Shown here piece after piece: positions 1-6,223 of a stretch of 9,748 bases of DNA. The translations under genes were made by a program, and so were the position numbers. This DNA is from an uncultured Bacteroidales bacterium (lineage in GTDB: Bacteria > Bacteroidota > Bacteroidia > Bacteroidales > F082): the NCBI GenBank assembly GCA_937902805.1, contig CALEMB010000223.1, positions 1 to 9,748 on the forward strand. Direction: 5' to 3'. Numbering within the stretch: the first letter of the stretch is position 1; every line of letters starts with the position of its first letter. The notes under the pieces are model-generated. The model had not been told where the DNA came from and did no database searches. It saw nothing but the letters and a program-made list of their open reading frames with translations.

Positions 1-37
1 ATCTACACTCTTTCCCTACACGACGCTCTTCCGATCT
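1..37 (+). other. Illumina adapter contamination at contig start
   Basis: These 37 bases match the 3' end of the Illumina TruSeq universal (read-1) adapter, including the diagnostic core CTACACGACGCTCTTCCGAT. They are library sequence, not genome. The next six bases (38-43, CGATCT) repeat the adapter's last six bases, so the exact boundary to genomic sequence is uncertain by about that much. The gene beginning at 97 on the minus strand is cut off by this adapter. Confidence 0.97.
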
Positions 38-97
38 CGATCTCTTGTAGAGTTCGGCCAACGAATTTCTGCTAATTTGTTCCTGTTCGCTAAGCAT
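38..97 (-). CDS. lysS: Lysine--tRNA ligase, N-terminal fragment (truncated by adapter)
   Basis: The minus strand opens with ATG at 97-95 and reads MLSEQEQISRNSLAELYKRS before running into adapter, so only about 20 of the roughly 500 codons of a lysyl-tRNA synthetase are present. The motif LSEQE-x-I-x-RNSL-x-EL resembles the opening of Bacteroidota LysS, which is usually followed by a GI(D/N)PYP motif that would lie beyond the break. LysS charges tRNA-Lys in the cytoplasm. A TAnnTTTG -7 box at 129-122 lies 24 bases upstream of the ATG, which supports this being a real gene start. The last two codons may already be adapter-derived. The assignment rests on a short match by memory and is moderate; the presence of a truncated gene start is more certain. 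Confidence 0.6.
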
Positions 98-121
98 GAT
101 GTGATGCGTTTATTTTGGGTG

Positions 122-129
122 CAAAATTA
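122..129 (-). promoter_or_regulatory. Bacteroidota -7 promoter box of the lysS fragment
   Basis: The minus strand reads TAATTTTG, a full match to the TAnnTTTG -7 consensus of the Bacteroidota primary sigma factor. It sits 24 bases upstream of the ATG at 97. No clear TTTG -33 element is seen at the usual spacing, although the upstream stretch is T-rich. Confidence 0.6.
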
Positions 130-317
130 CGACTTTTTCAGACAAAAAATATAAAAATTTGTGAGGGGAGAGAGTTCATGTCTTTTTTAACGATAATAAA
201 AACTCTTTTAAGACCTTCAAACAGGTCTCTCGCAATGGCAAAATTGAATCAATATGAATTTTTATTCTATAGGATGATTTATACCATTATTCTTTGCGAT
301 TTTCCTTCATCAAAAGT
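130..317. other. AT-rich intergenic region with a weak hairpin
   Basis: No convincing gene is seen here. The one structure is a 6-bp inverted repeat, AGACCT (211-216) and AGGTCT (223-228), with a 6-base loop. On the minus strand it is followed by a T-rich run, so it could be a weak terminator for the toxin-antitoxin transcript ending at 318. The stem is short and the T-run is not contiguous with it, so this is only a suggestion. The stretch is markedly richer in A and T than the genes further right. Confidence 0.35.
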
Positions 318-605
318 TCACTTCACCACCTCAATAATCTTCTCCCCCAACGCCAGCTGAATCATTGCAATCGTTTTACAAGTGAAGTTGTGGCCGCCAC
401 CAAGCCAGCGCGTAACGTCGGATGGCCTGCGATGGGTAAGTTCGGCAAGTTGCTTTTTGCTGATGCCCTTTTCTTTCATTATCGCATCAATACGGCTGGC
501 GATACTCTCTGTAATCGCGTCAGTTTCCCAATCTAGGGCAGGGATATTGTCGTAAGCCTCTTGAATGATGGGGCTGTAAATCCTTATGTTATTATTCGGT
601 ATCAT
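318..605 (-). CDS. XRE-family helix-turn-helix antitoxin (HigA-like)
   Basis: This 95-residue protein is the second gene of a two-gene module. Residues about 35-90 form an XRE/Cro-type helix-turn-helix: a SRIDAIMKEKGISKKQLAEL helix pair, the recognition segment RPSDVTRWLGGGHNFTCKT, then AMIQLALGEKI. The N-terminal 34 residues (with SPIIQEAYDNIPALDWETDA) are an extension that in such antitoxins could contact the toxin. Its ATG (605-603) overlaps the TGA of the upstream gene (604-602) as ATGA, indicating translational coupling. Known HigA antitoxins bind their own promoter and neutralise the partner. Here the inverted repeat at 1122-1147 is a candidate operator (inference). The gene order toxin then antitoxin is that of HigBA systems. 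The DNA-binding fold is clear; the antitoxin role is inferred from the pairing. Confidence 0.8.
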   Translation of the reverse strand: MIPNNNIRIYSPIIQEAYDNIPALDWETDAITESIASRIDAIMKEKGISKKQLAELTHRRPSDVTRWLGGGHNFTCKTIAMIQLALGEKIIEVVK

Positions 606-1078
606 AACTCAAAAGAGGCACCTTCGATGCCCGTGATAACGTTTTGCTCAATTTTAATGTTGCCGTTTTTCTGTTCCTGTTCAAGCAATGCGTCAAACTT
701 CTGCAAATCCATGACATAGCCGCTTAATTCTTCGCTTTCTTCATAGGTGCGTGTGGTTTTTGCACCTCCGTTGCCCACAATCAGTATTTGGTCAGATATA
801 CGCAGACAATATAGCCGTAGCACTTTTGAGTCAATTGAAAGAGCCGCCAAATTATCTTTCATCCTGCCCTCTGGACGGAAATAGCGTTCCAATGCGCCGT
901 TGGCCACAATTCTGTTGATAGCGCGAAATATCTTACGGAAATCCTCGTTGAGCGTGGCATCATTCATAAACTTTTGCACAAACTTTTCGTATTCGGTCAG
1001 GTCGTTGCCGTTAAAGCAGATGGAGTAAAGTCCAACTTTGTCGCTCTGTTCGATGGTCTTAATGGTAGCAGTTTTCAT
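602..1078 (-). CDS. Probable RelE/ParE-like toxin of a HigBA-type pair
   Basis: From ATG at 1078 the product is 158 residues. The centre (about 55-125: KIFRAINRIVANGALERYFR, then KVLRLYCLRISDQILIVGNGG) resembles the RelE/ParE toxin fold: two helices, then basic beta strands in which residues ..LRLYCLR.. and ILIVGNGG form the sheet. Compared with minimal RelE/HigB proteins of about 90-110 residues it has an N-terminal lead and a long C-terminal tail, so it fits the larger ParE-like toxin families seen in Bacteroidota. Members studied are ribosome-dependent mRNA endonucleases or gyrase poisons; which applies here cannot be told. I chose the ATG at 1078 because a -7 promoter box (1108-1101) lies between it and an in-frame TTG at 1153, which would lie upstream of the promoter. 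The stop overlaps the antitoxin start by ATGA. Toxin activity is inferred from context and fold resemblance. Confidence 0.65.
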   Translation of the reverse strand: MKTATIKTIEQSDKVGLYSICFNGNDLTEYEKFVQKFMNDATLNEDFRKIFRAINRIVANGALERYFRPEGRMKDNLAALSIDSKVLRLYCLRISDQILIVGNGGAKTTRTYEESEELSGYVMDLQKFDALLEQEQKNGNIKIEQNVITGIEGASFEL

Positions 1079-1100
1079 TGTGTAATTTTTATTGATGCCA

Positions 1101-1108
1101 CAAAGATA
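1101..1108 (-). promoter_or_regulatory. -7 promoter box of the toxin-antitoxin operon
   Basis: The minus strand reads TATCTTTG, an exact TAnnTTTG match, 22 bases upstream of the toxin ATG at 1078. No TTTG -33 element is present at 19-21 bases upstream; that space is instead near the inverted repeat at 1122-1147. Weak -33 with an adjacent palindrome is consistent with a repressed promoter, but that is inference. Confidence 0.6.
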
Positions 1109-1121
1109 ATACTTTTTCTCG

Positions 1122-1147
1122 AATATTTCGCTTTTATGCGAAATTTT
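1122..1147. promoter_or_regulatory. Inverted repeat upstream of toxin-antitoxin promoter, candidate operator
   Basis: ATTTCGC (1125-1131) and GCGAAAT (1138-1144) form a perfect 7-bp inverted repeat around TTTTAT. With one mismatch the arms extend to 1122 and 1147. It lies about 14-39 bases upstream of the -7 box, overlapping where the -33 region would be. XRE antitoxins typically repress their own operon through palindromes placed this way. Binding by the antitoxin encoded here is inferred, not shown. Confidence 0.45.
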
Positions 1148-1230
1148 TGTCAAAACTTTGTAAAAAACACGCTCTAAATTCCTATCTCGAACACTCTTGA
1201 AACCCAGACTCTTACACGCTATTGCTTTTA

Positions 1231-1285
1231 CTCCCCTTTTGCTCCCCTATTGATCACCTTTTGGGTAACTCTGAGGTAACCATAA
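1231..1285. repeat. Helically phased 11-bp direct repeats
   Basis: Five consecutive 11-mers follow each other without gaps. Three are related: CTCCCCTTTTG (1231-1241), CTCCCCTATTG (1242-1252) and ATCACCTTTTG (1253-1263). Two more share GGTAAC: GGTAACTCTGA (1264-1274) and GGTAACCATAA (1275-1285). A period of 11 bp puts each copy on nearly the same face of the helix, as in arrays bound cooperatively by a regulator or as arm-type sites of a recombinase. No such protein gene is adjacent, so the role is unknown. The array lies between the toxin-antitoxin promoter and holB in an intergenic stretch of about 310 bases (1079-1390) that otherwise holds only the two promoters and the inverted repeat. 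Confidence 0.55.
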
Positions 1286-1362
1286 TACAACAACGACATA
1301 GCTCCGTCATTGAAAGTATTCCTTTTTGATGTGTCAGTTGTTCATCGAACACTAATATTCCG

Positions 1363-1370
1363 TACTTTTG
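1363..1370 (+). promoter_or_regulatory. -7 promoter box of holB
   Basis: TACTTTTG is an exact TAnnTTTG match placed 20 bases before the ATG at 1391, the same short leader seen for other promoters in the window. A weak GTTG at 1337-1340 is the nearest -33 candidate at 22-bp spacing. This box argues against translation from the in-frame TTG at 1310, which would be upstream of the transcript start. Confidence 0.6.
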
Positions 1371-1390
1371 ACCCCGAATTACAAACCGTC

Positions 1391-2524
1391 ATGCAGTTCA
1401 AAGACGTCATAGGCCAAAGCGCCGTTAAACAAAGGCTTATCCAGAGTGTGAGGGAAAACCATGTCTCTCACGCGCAACTCTTTTTGGGTCCTGCAGGAAG
1501 CGGCAAACTGCCCTTGGCTTTGGCTTACGCCCAATACATCCTCTGCCCGAACCGCACCGAGACCGACAGCTGCGGCGTGTGCCCCACATGCCAAAAGATA
1601 CAAAAGCTGGTGCACCCCGACCTGCATTTCGTCGTGCCGACCAACACCACCAAAAGCGTTAAGAGCAATCCTGAATCGGACTTGTTCATGGAGGAATGGC
1701 GTGAGTTTACGCTGAAAAATGACGGCTATTTCAACGACACCGATTGGTATGCTTTCCTCGACATCGAGAACAAACAAGGCTATATGTCAGTGCGCGATGC
1801 GGCCTCGCTGCTGCGCAAACTCAACATGAAATCCTACGAGGGCGAATACAAAATCGCCATCATCTGGATGGCAGAGAAGATGCGCGTCGAGACGGCTAAC
1901 AAGCTGCTGAAACTCCTTGAGGAACCACCCGAGAAGACCGTTTTCCTGCTCATCGCCGAAGACGCCGAAGAACTGTTGGCCACCATCAAGTCGAGGACGG
2001 CATTGGTGAAAATTCCTGCCATCGATTTAGGCTCCATCGAGTCGGCACTGATAGACCGCCTCGGTTGCAATCCGCAACAAGCCCATGATGCGGCGATGAT
2101 TTCGGAAGGCAACTGGCTCACCGCCTGCCACTCGGTGCAAGATTCCGAAGAGCACAAATTCTTCTTCACCACCTTCCAACAATGGATGCGGCTATGTTTC
2201 CGTTCGGTCTATCCCGAATTGATTGACTTTTCCGCCAACATCAAGACGTTGGGACGCGAAAGACAAAAGGAACTGCTAGACTACGGCTTGCGCATTATAC
2301 GCAACTCACTATTGTTCAACAACGACCTTTCGTCAATCGTGATGCTGCCCGACGACGAGAAAACATTCAACTCGAAGTTTGCGCCTTTCATCAACCCCGC
2401 CAACTTGGCTCAGATAGCAGCACTTTTTGAGGAAGCCATACGCCAAATCGAGCGCAACGGCAATGCGCAAATCATCTTCACTGACGTGGGCTTTAAGATG
2501 GTAGCGTTGCTGAAGAAAAAATAG
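1391..2524 (+). CDS. holB: DNA polymerase III, delta' subunit (clamp-loader AAA+ protein)
   Basis: The 377-residue protein starts MQFKDVIGQSAVKQRLIQSV, the usual opening of clamp-loader subunits. It shows a P-loop-like segment GPAGSGKL (33-40), a zinc module C52-x8-C61-x2-C64-x2-C67, and the block AEKMRVETANKLLKLLEEPP (161-180) typical of gamma/delta' proteins. At 201-203 it has SRT where the family motif is SRC. The P-loop ends in Leu rather than Thr/Ser, as expected for a delta' that need not hydrolyse ATP. Delta' works with delta and the DnaX subunits in the cytoplasm to load the sliding clamp on primed DNA. The start at 1391 is chosen because the promoter lies at 1363-1370 and conserved sequence begins there. 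Its TAG stop is 2 bp from the stop of the convergent DUF4340 gene. Confidence 0.9.
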   Translation: MQFKDVIGQSAVKQRLIQSVRENHVSHAQLFLGPAGSGKLPLALAYAQYILCPNRTETDSCGVCPTCQKIQKLVHPDLHFVVPTNTTKSVKSNPESDLFMEEWREFTLKNDGYFNDTDWYAFLDIENKQGYMSVRDAASLLRKLNMKSYEGEYKIAIIWMAEKMRVETANKLLKLLEEPPEKTVFLLIAEDAEELLATIKSRTALVKIPAIDLGSIESALIDRLGCNPQQAHDAAMISEGNWLTACHSVQDSEEHKFFFTTFQQWMRLCFRSVYPELIDFSANIKTLGRERQKELLDYGLRIIRNSLLFNNDLSSIVMLPDDEKTFNSKFAPFINPANLAQIAALFEEAIRQIERNGNAQIIFTDVGFKMVALLKKK

Positions 2525-2526
2525 CT

Positions 2527-3624
2527 TTATTTGATTTCCTCCAGATAGCCCATGTCGCCTCTGATGGGATTTCCGGCTTCAAAGTAACGCACATCGTGCA
2601 ACACCTTGTCGAAGACATAATTCTGGATGAGCACGAAATCTTTGCCGCTGTCGATGAGGGCATACATGCGGTCGTGGTCCACGTCGCCATAGTCGCCACT
2701 CATGTCAGTGACGCCATTCAACACAAGTTTCCTGTAAGTCTTCATATCCTGGGTGCCGCCGTCCTTGCTTGTCAGCACCACGTTATGCACGAAAGGCGAG
2801 CTTGTGATGGAATCTATGCGTTCCTGCTCCATGGTGTTGGTAAACAAAGCCTCGAAACGGAGGTCGCTGAACGACGACAGGAAATTGATGACCTTCAGCG
2901 TGTCGTACGGCAAGTCCTTGTTGTCGCAAAGGCGTGTCAGCTTGTACTGGTGTCTTCCGATGTTGTCGATGCGGAAACTGCCTTCAGGGTCTTCGTTGAA
3001 GTCAATCTCAACCGACTGGATGTCAGCCAATTTCTCATGGAAGATGGTATGGTCGCGCCAGTCGTCGGGGTTGGCGGTGAAACGCGTCGAGATGAAGCCT
3101 CTGAAGCTGGGGATGTAGACGATATAAGCCTTATCAGCACCTTCCTTCAACATGAAAGTGCCGCTGTTATCCATGGTGGCATCACCCACATAAAAGACCT
3201 TGGTGCGCTTCTCGTGGTAGAACAACTTAATCTTTTCGAAGAGGTTGATGCGCGGCACCGTCTGATAGATTTCCACCTTGGTACTCTGCGATGCCAACTG
3301 TTTCACGATGTTGTCGTGGCTGGCCACCGACACGGGCATCTTGATACGAATCTTATATAAGGTGGTCAACAAATAGTTCACCTGCTTGGGATGTGCCTTA
3401 TAGGTGCCGTTGAGGGTCCAACCGTCCTCCTGGCGTTCCAGCAAAGACTCGTTTTCCCTACGGTCAGCGAGATAGATCTTCGTTACCGAGGCGGTGTCCC
3501 ACACCTGAAAATCCGAGGCCTCACCTTGCAAAGTGGAGAGGTAACGGTTGTTCCAAATCAAAACACCGGCGATGACGACCAACAAGGCCGCTATAATAAT
3601 GGTGATGCGGTTATTCTTCTTCAT
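2527..3624 (-). CDS. DUF4340-type membrane-anchored protein, third gene of gldFG operon
   Basis: This 365-residue protein has an N-terminal anchor (residues about 7-24, hydrophobic, preceded by KKNNR) and a large soluble region that would lie in the periplasm. The soluble part holds repeated small beta-rich units with lines such as VWDTASVTKIYLADRRENES (about 42-61), an EDGWTLNGTY segment, and VFYVGDATMDNSGTFML. This pattern matches DUF4340 proteins, which are often encoded directly after a GldG/ABC-auxiliary gene. The ATG lies 6 bases after the gldG stop, so the two are cotranscribed. I infer that it is an extracytoplasmic partner of the GldF/GldG membrane complex. No enzymatic motif is recognised and its biochemical function is unknown. 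Confidence 0.8.
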   Translation of the reverse strand: MKKNNRITIIIAALLVVIAGVLIWNNRYLSTLQGEASDFQVWDTASVTKIYLADRRENESLLERQEDGWTLNGTYKAHPKQVNYLLTTLYKIRIKMPVSVASHDNIVKQLASQSTKVEIYQTVPRINLFEKIKLFYHEKRTKVFYVGDATMDNSGTFMLKEGADKAYIVYIPSFRGFISTRFTANPDDWRDHTIFHEKLADIQSVEIDFNEDPEGSFRIDNIGRHQYKLTRLCDNKDLPYDTLKVINFLSSFSDLRFEALFTNTMEQERIDSITSSPFVHNVVLTSKDGGTQDMKTYRKLVLNGVTDMSGDYGDVDHDRMYALIDSGKDFVLIQNYVFDKVLHDVRYFEAGNPIRGDMGYLEEIK

Positions 3625-3630
3625 TGTAGA

Positions 3631-5379
3631 TTATTTTTTGCTGTATTTCTTTTTACGGATGAACGCCATAACAAAACCCAAGCCAATGATGAGTACAATG
3701 GGTATCAAAGTGTTGATAACTTGCCACTTGGTTCTCTCTAGGTTGATTTTGGTCATATCCAACAAACGGACTTTAAGTTCGCGCGAGCGGATGTCAATCA
3801 AGCCCTCACCGTCCACCAGATAGCTGATGGCGTTTTCGATGAACTCCTTGTTGGCGTAAGTGTTTTGCGTGTATTGGTCGAAGCCCAAAGGTAACGGCTT
3901 ACGCGTCCTAATGTCGATTTGGTTGCGGATGATGTCGCCATCGGCCACCACAATCATGGCGGTAGGTTTGCTCTCTTCCATGAAGTCAGTGGCTTGGTCG
4001 TCGACGATTTCCTGTGGGATGCGGTTGGCATATAGTGAAGGAAAACTACCCTTCAGCAAGTAAGCCACATTCTTGCCCTTCGAGTTGAACATGCGTTTGT
4101 CGGGTGCCTGTCGCAGCATCGCCAAAGTGATAAACACTGGCGCGCCAGATACCTTGGTGTAGTCCGATGTCTTGAGCAGCGGGATTTGTTCGATACCGTT
4201 CGCCGAAGTGGTGGCATCCATCGAACTGACAAAGTCGGCCTTGATGGCATTCATGTGACGCACCATGGGATGATCCGAAGCCGCCTGCAGCAAGGGGAAA
4301 TAGAACCAACGGAAGAACTCCAGCTGTGCCTGTCCCGCCACTTGTCCCGTGCGGATAGGCAGTGCGGCGCAAGTCAAGTCGAGGAGCAGATCGCGGTTGA
4401 GGCGCACACCATATTTGAACAGCATGTCGTCGAGGTTGAGGTCTTGCTCCATGCCGATGGTCGACTCCTGGCTTTGCAGGCTGTCCATAGTGGCATAGAC
4501 GGGTTCCACAAGCCACAGCACCTTACCACCGTGCATAATGTATTGGTCAATGAGGAACTTGTCGCGCTCGTCGAAAGGCTGTGTCGGTTTGGCGATGATG
4601 ATGGCATCGTATCTCGGGAAGGCCTTCACTTCTCGGTCCTCATGCTGGGTGCGATCTATCAAGGCGTCAATCCTACCACCGATAGTCACGGAGTCCACGT
4701 TGTAGTTCTGCCCAAAGGTCTGCACAATGTCGTACACATCCTTCACCTCCAACTCGCCATGTCCTTGGACGAAAGCGATGGTGGGTTTTTGCAAGCGTGT
4801 CACCTTTTTCACAGCATCGATGAGGCGGAACTCCAGGTTCTGCATCGAAGCGTTCAAGGCCTCTTCCGAGGACTGACCTAACTGATTCTCAAGCAAGTCG
4901 ATAGGGATTTCGGTTTTGTTGCGGTAACTCACCAAAGCACCAGGCCAAATCACCATCTGCTTCGAAGAACCATCGCTATTTTTCACCACCATATCCGTCG
5001 GATTCAAACCCGCTTGATAGAGTTGTTTGTAAATGTCGTTACGCTCATTGGCATCCGCGCTTTCTGAAGGGTTAATAAATTCGTAATCAACATATTTCGT
5101 ATAGGCACGGAACTCATCCAGCATTTCCTTGGTCTCGCGGCGCAGTTTCTTGAAACCTGCCGGGAAGTCGCCTTCAAGATACACCTTAAAATAGACATAG
5201 TCGTTGAGGTCGCCGAGGATTTCCTTCGTTGTGGGCGACAAGGTATAACGCTTCTCGCTCGTCAAGTCAAAACGGGTAAACACGAACGAGCCAATCACAT
5301 TGAGTACCAACACAATCACCACCGCGATAAGGAAGGAGACTATTTGATTCTTTTTCAAATTCTTACGCTTGTTTTCCAT
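3631..5379 (-). CDS. gldG: ABC transporter auxiliary subunit GldG
   Basis: From ATG at 5379 the product is 582 residues, close to the family's usual size. A transmembrane segment at about 12-34 (after MENKRKNLKKNQ) anchors it, the central region is a large extracytoplasmic domain of the ABC-auxiliary (GldG) type, and a second membrane helix lies at about 552-575 before the basic tail RKKKYSKK. Recognisable family blocks are FDLTSEKRYTLSPTTKEIL near the N-terminus, FVQGHGELE, DAIIIAKPTQPFDERDKFLI and MHGGKVLWLVEPV. In gliding Flavobacteria, GldG acts with GldF and the ATPase GldA; non-gliding relatives also carry the pair, with unclear substrate. A GTG codon directly precedes the ATG; the ATG is preferred. 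It is preceded by AAGGAGG overlapping the gldF stop, an unusually strong ribosome-binding site for this phylum. Confidence 0.88.
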   Translation of the reverse strand: MENKRKNLKKNQIVSFLIAVVIVLVLNVIGSFVFTRFDLTSEKRYTLSPTTKEILGDLNDYVYFKVYLEGDFPAGFKKLRRETKEMLDEFRAYTKYVDYEFINPSESADANERNDIYKQLYQAGLNPTDMVVKNSDGSSKQMVIWPGALVSYRNKTEIPIDLLENQLGQSSEEALNASMQNLEFRLIDAVKKVTRLQKPTIAFVQGHGELEVKDVYDIVQTFGQNYNVDSVTIGGRIDALIDRTQHEDREVKAFPRYDAIIIAKPTQPFDERDKFLIDQYIMHGGKVLWLVEPVYATMDSLQSQESTIGMEQDLNLDDMLFKYGVRLNRDLLLDLTCAALPIRTGQVAGQAQLEFFRWFYFPLLQAASDHPMVRHMNAIKADFVSSMDATTSANGIEQIPLLKTSDYTKVSGAPVFITLAMLRQAPDKRMFNSKGKNVAYLLKGSFPSLYANRIPQEIVDDQATDFMEESKPTAMIVVADGDIIRNQIDIRTRKPLPLGFDQYTQNTYANKEFIENAISYLVDGEGLIDIRSRELKVRLLDMTKINLERTKWQVINTLIPIVLIIGLGFVMAFIRKKKYSKK

Positions 5380-5384
5380 CACTT

Positions 5385-5391
5385 ACCTCCT
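5385..5391 (-). promoter_or_regulatory. Strong Shine-Dalgarno site before gldG
   Basis: On the minus strand the gldF stop TAA is followed directly by GGAGG, then TAAGTG and the gldG ATG, giving AAGGAGG with about 6 bases to the start. Other genes in the window have A/T-rich leaders without such a site, as is usual in Bacteroidota. Its placement over the upstream stop favours reinitiation by terminating ribosomes. Confidence 0.65.
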
Positions 5392-6122
5392 TACCATTTG
5401 CGGCTTGCCAAAACCAGTTTCGTCGCACTGAGAAACAGCGCAATCACACTCAAGAAATACAACACGTCGCGCGTGTCGACCACACCACGGCTCAGCGAGC
5501 TGTAGTGCGCATTCATGCCCAGTTGTTGGATGAACAGGTCCACCCGACCGAACAACGAAAGCGAATAGATGAACTCGAAGCCTATCAGCAGGAATCCACA
5601 GAGGAACACCGAGATAATGAAAGCCAGTATCTGGTTGTTCGTCAACGAGCTACAGAACACACCTATGCTCACGAAACTTGAACTCAGCAAAAACAATCCA
5701 ATGTAGGAGCCCCAAATTCCACCGCTGTCGAGATTACCTTTCGGCAATCCTAGTTGATACACCGAAAAATAATAGACAAAGGTGGGGATTAAGGCCAGCA
5801 GCACCAACGCCACACCCGCTAAAAACTTCGCCCAGATGATCTGCCAATCCGACAAAGGCTTGGTGACCAACATCTCGATGGTGCCCGTGCGGTTTTCCTC
5901 GGCGAAACTGCGCATCGTCACCGCCGGAACGAGGAAGAGGAATACCCAAGGTGCCAGGATGAAAAGACTGTCCAAGTTGGCATAACCATAGTTCAGCACG
6001 TTGAAGTCGCTTTGGAAAACCCAAAGGAACAGGCCCGTGATGAGGAGAAACACCACAATCACCATGATGCCTATCAGCGAGCTGAGGAAATTGCTGATTT
6101 CTTTCTTAAATAAAGCGTACAT
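5391..6122 (-). CDS. gldF: ABC transporter permease GldF
   Basis: The 243-residue protein (ATG at 6122) is an ABC-2 type permease with six predicted membrane helices, roughly at residues 15-36, 53-71, 97-121, 137-158, 165-186 and 218-238. The cytoplasmic motif RSFAEENRTGTIEMLVTKPL (71-90), between helices 2 and 3, is the coupling element of this permease family and identifies it as GldF-type. With GldG and an ATP-binding subunit it forms an inner-membrane ABC transporter tied to gliding and type IX secretion in Flavobacteria; in Bacteroidales its substrate is not known. No ATPase gene adjoins it here. A TTG two codons upstream (6128) is in frame but the ATG better fits the family opening MYALFKKEI. 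It is the first gene of gldF-gldG-DUF4340, with a -7 box 20 bases upstream. Confidence 0.9.
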   Translation of the reverse strand: MYALFKKEISNFLSSLIGIMVIVVFLLITGLFLWVFQSDFNVLNYGYANLDSLFILAPWVFLFLVPAVTMRSFAEENRTGTIEMLVTKPLSDWQIIWAKFLAGVALVLLALIPTFVYYFSVYQLGLPKGNLDSGGIWGSYIGLFLLSSSFVSIGVFCSSLTNNQILAFIISVFLCGFLLIGFEFIYSLSLFGRVDLFIQQLGMNAHYSSLSRGVVDTRDVLYFLSVIALFLSATKLVLASRKW

Positions 6123-6140
6123 TCGCAAAACTTTTTGGCT

Positions 6141-6172
6141 TGCAAAAATACAAGTTTTTTCCTATTTTTGCA
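6141..6172. promoter_or_regulatory. Palindromic divergent promoter between gldF and the coiled-coil gene
   Basis: TGCAAAAATA (6141-6150) and TATTTTTGCA (6163-6172) are a perfect 10-bp inverted repeat with a 12-base spacer. Each arm contains a complete TAnnTTTG -7 box (TATTTTTG): on the minus strand at 6150-6143 for gldF, on the plus strand at 6163-6170 for the gene at 6224. CTTG at 6139-6142 is a possible -33 element of the plus promoter at 20-bp spacing, so the two polymerase sites overlap and could not be occupied at once. Mutual exclusion is inferred from the geometry. Confidence 0.65.
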
Positions 6173-6223
6173 TCTTCATTTTCAAAACCATCCCTTTTAC
6201 AAGGATACAAATTTTAAAAAACT

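Noticed and set aside
115..360. 81-codon plus-strand open frame in the AT-rich gap
   Set aside because: It overlaps the antitoxin 3' end, begins at a TTG-type start in AT-rich DNA and resembles nothing known.
2596..3360. 254-codon plus-strand open frame opposite the DUF4340 gene
   Set aside because: It is His/Val-rich, antisense to a gene with a clear membrane anchor and operon position, and has no sign of function.
4186..4881. 231-codon plus-strand open frame opposite gldG
   Set aside because: It is antisense to a well-supported gene, has no family resemblance and no promoter box; it reflects third-position composition.
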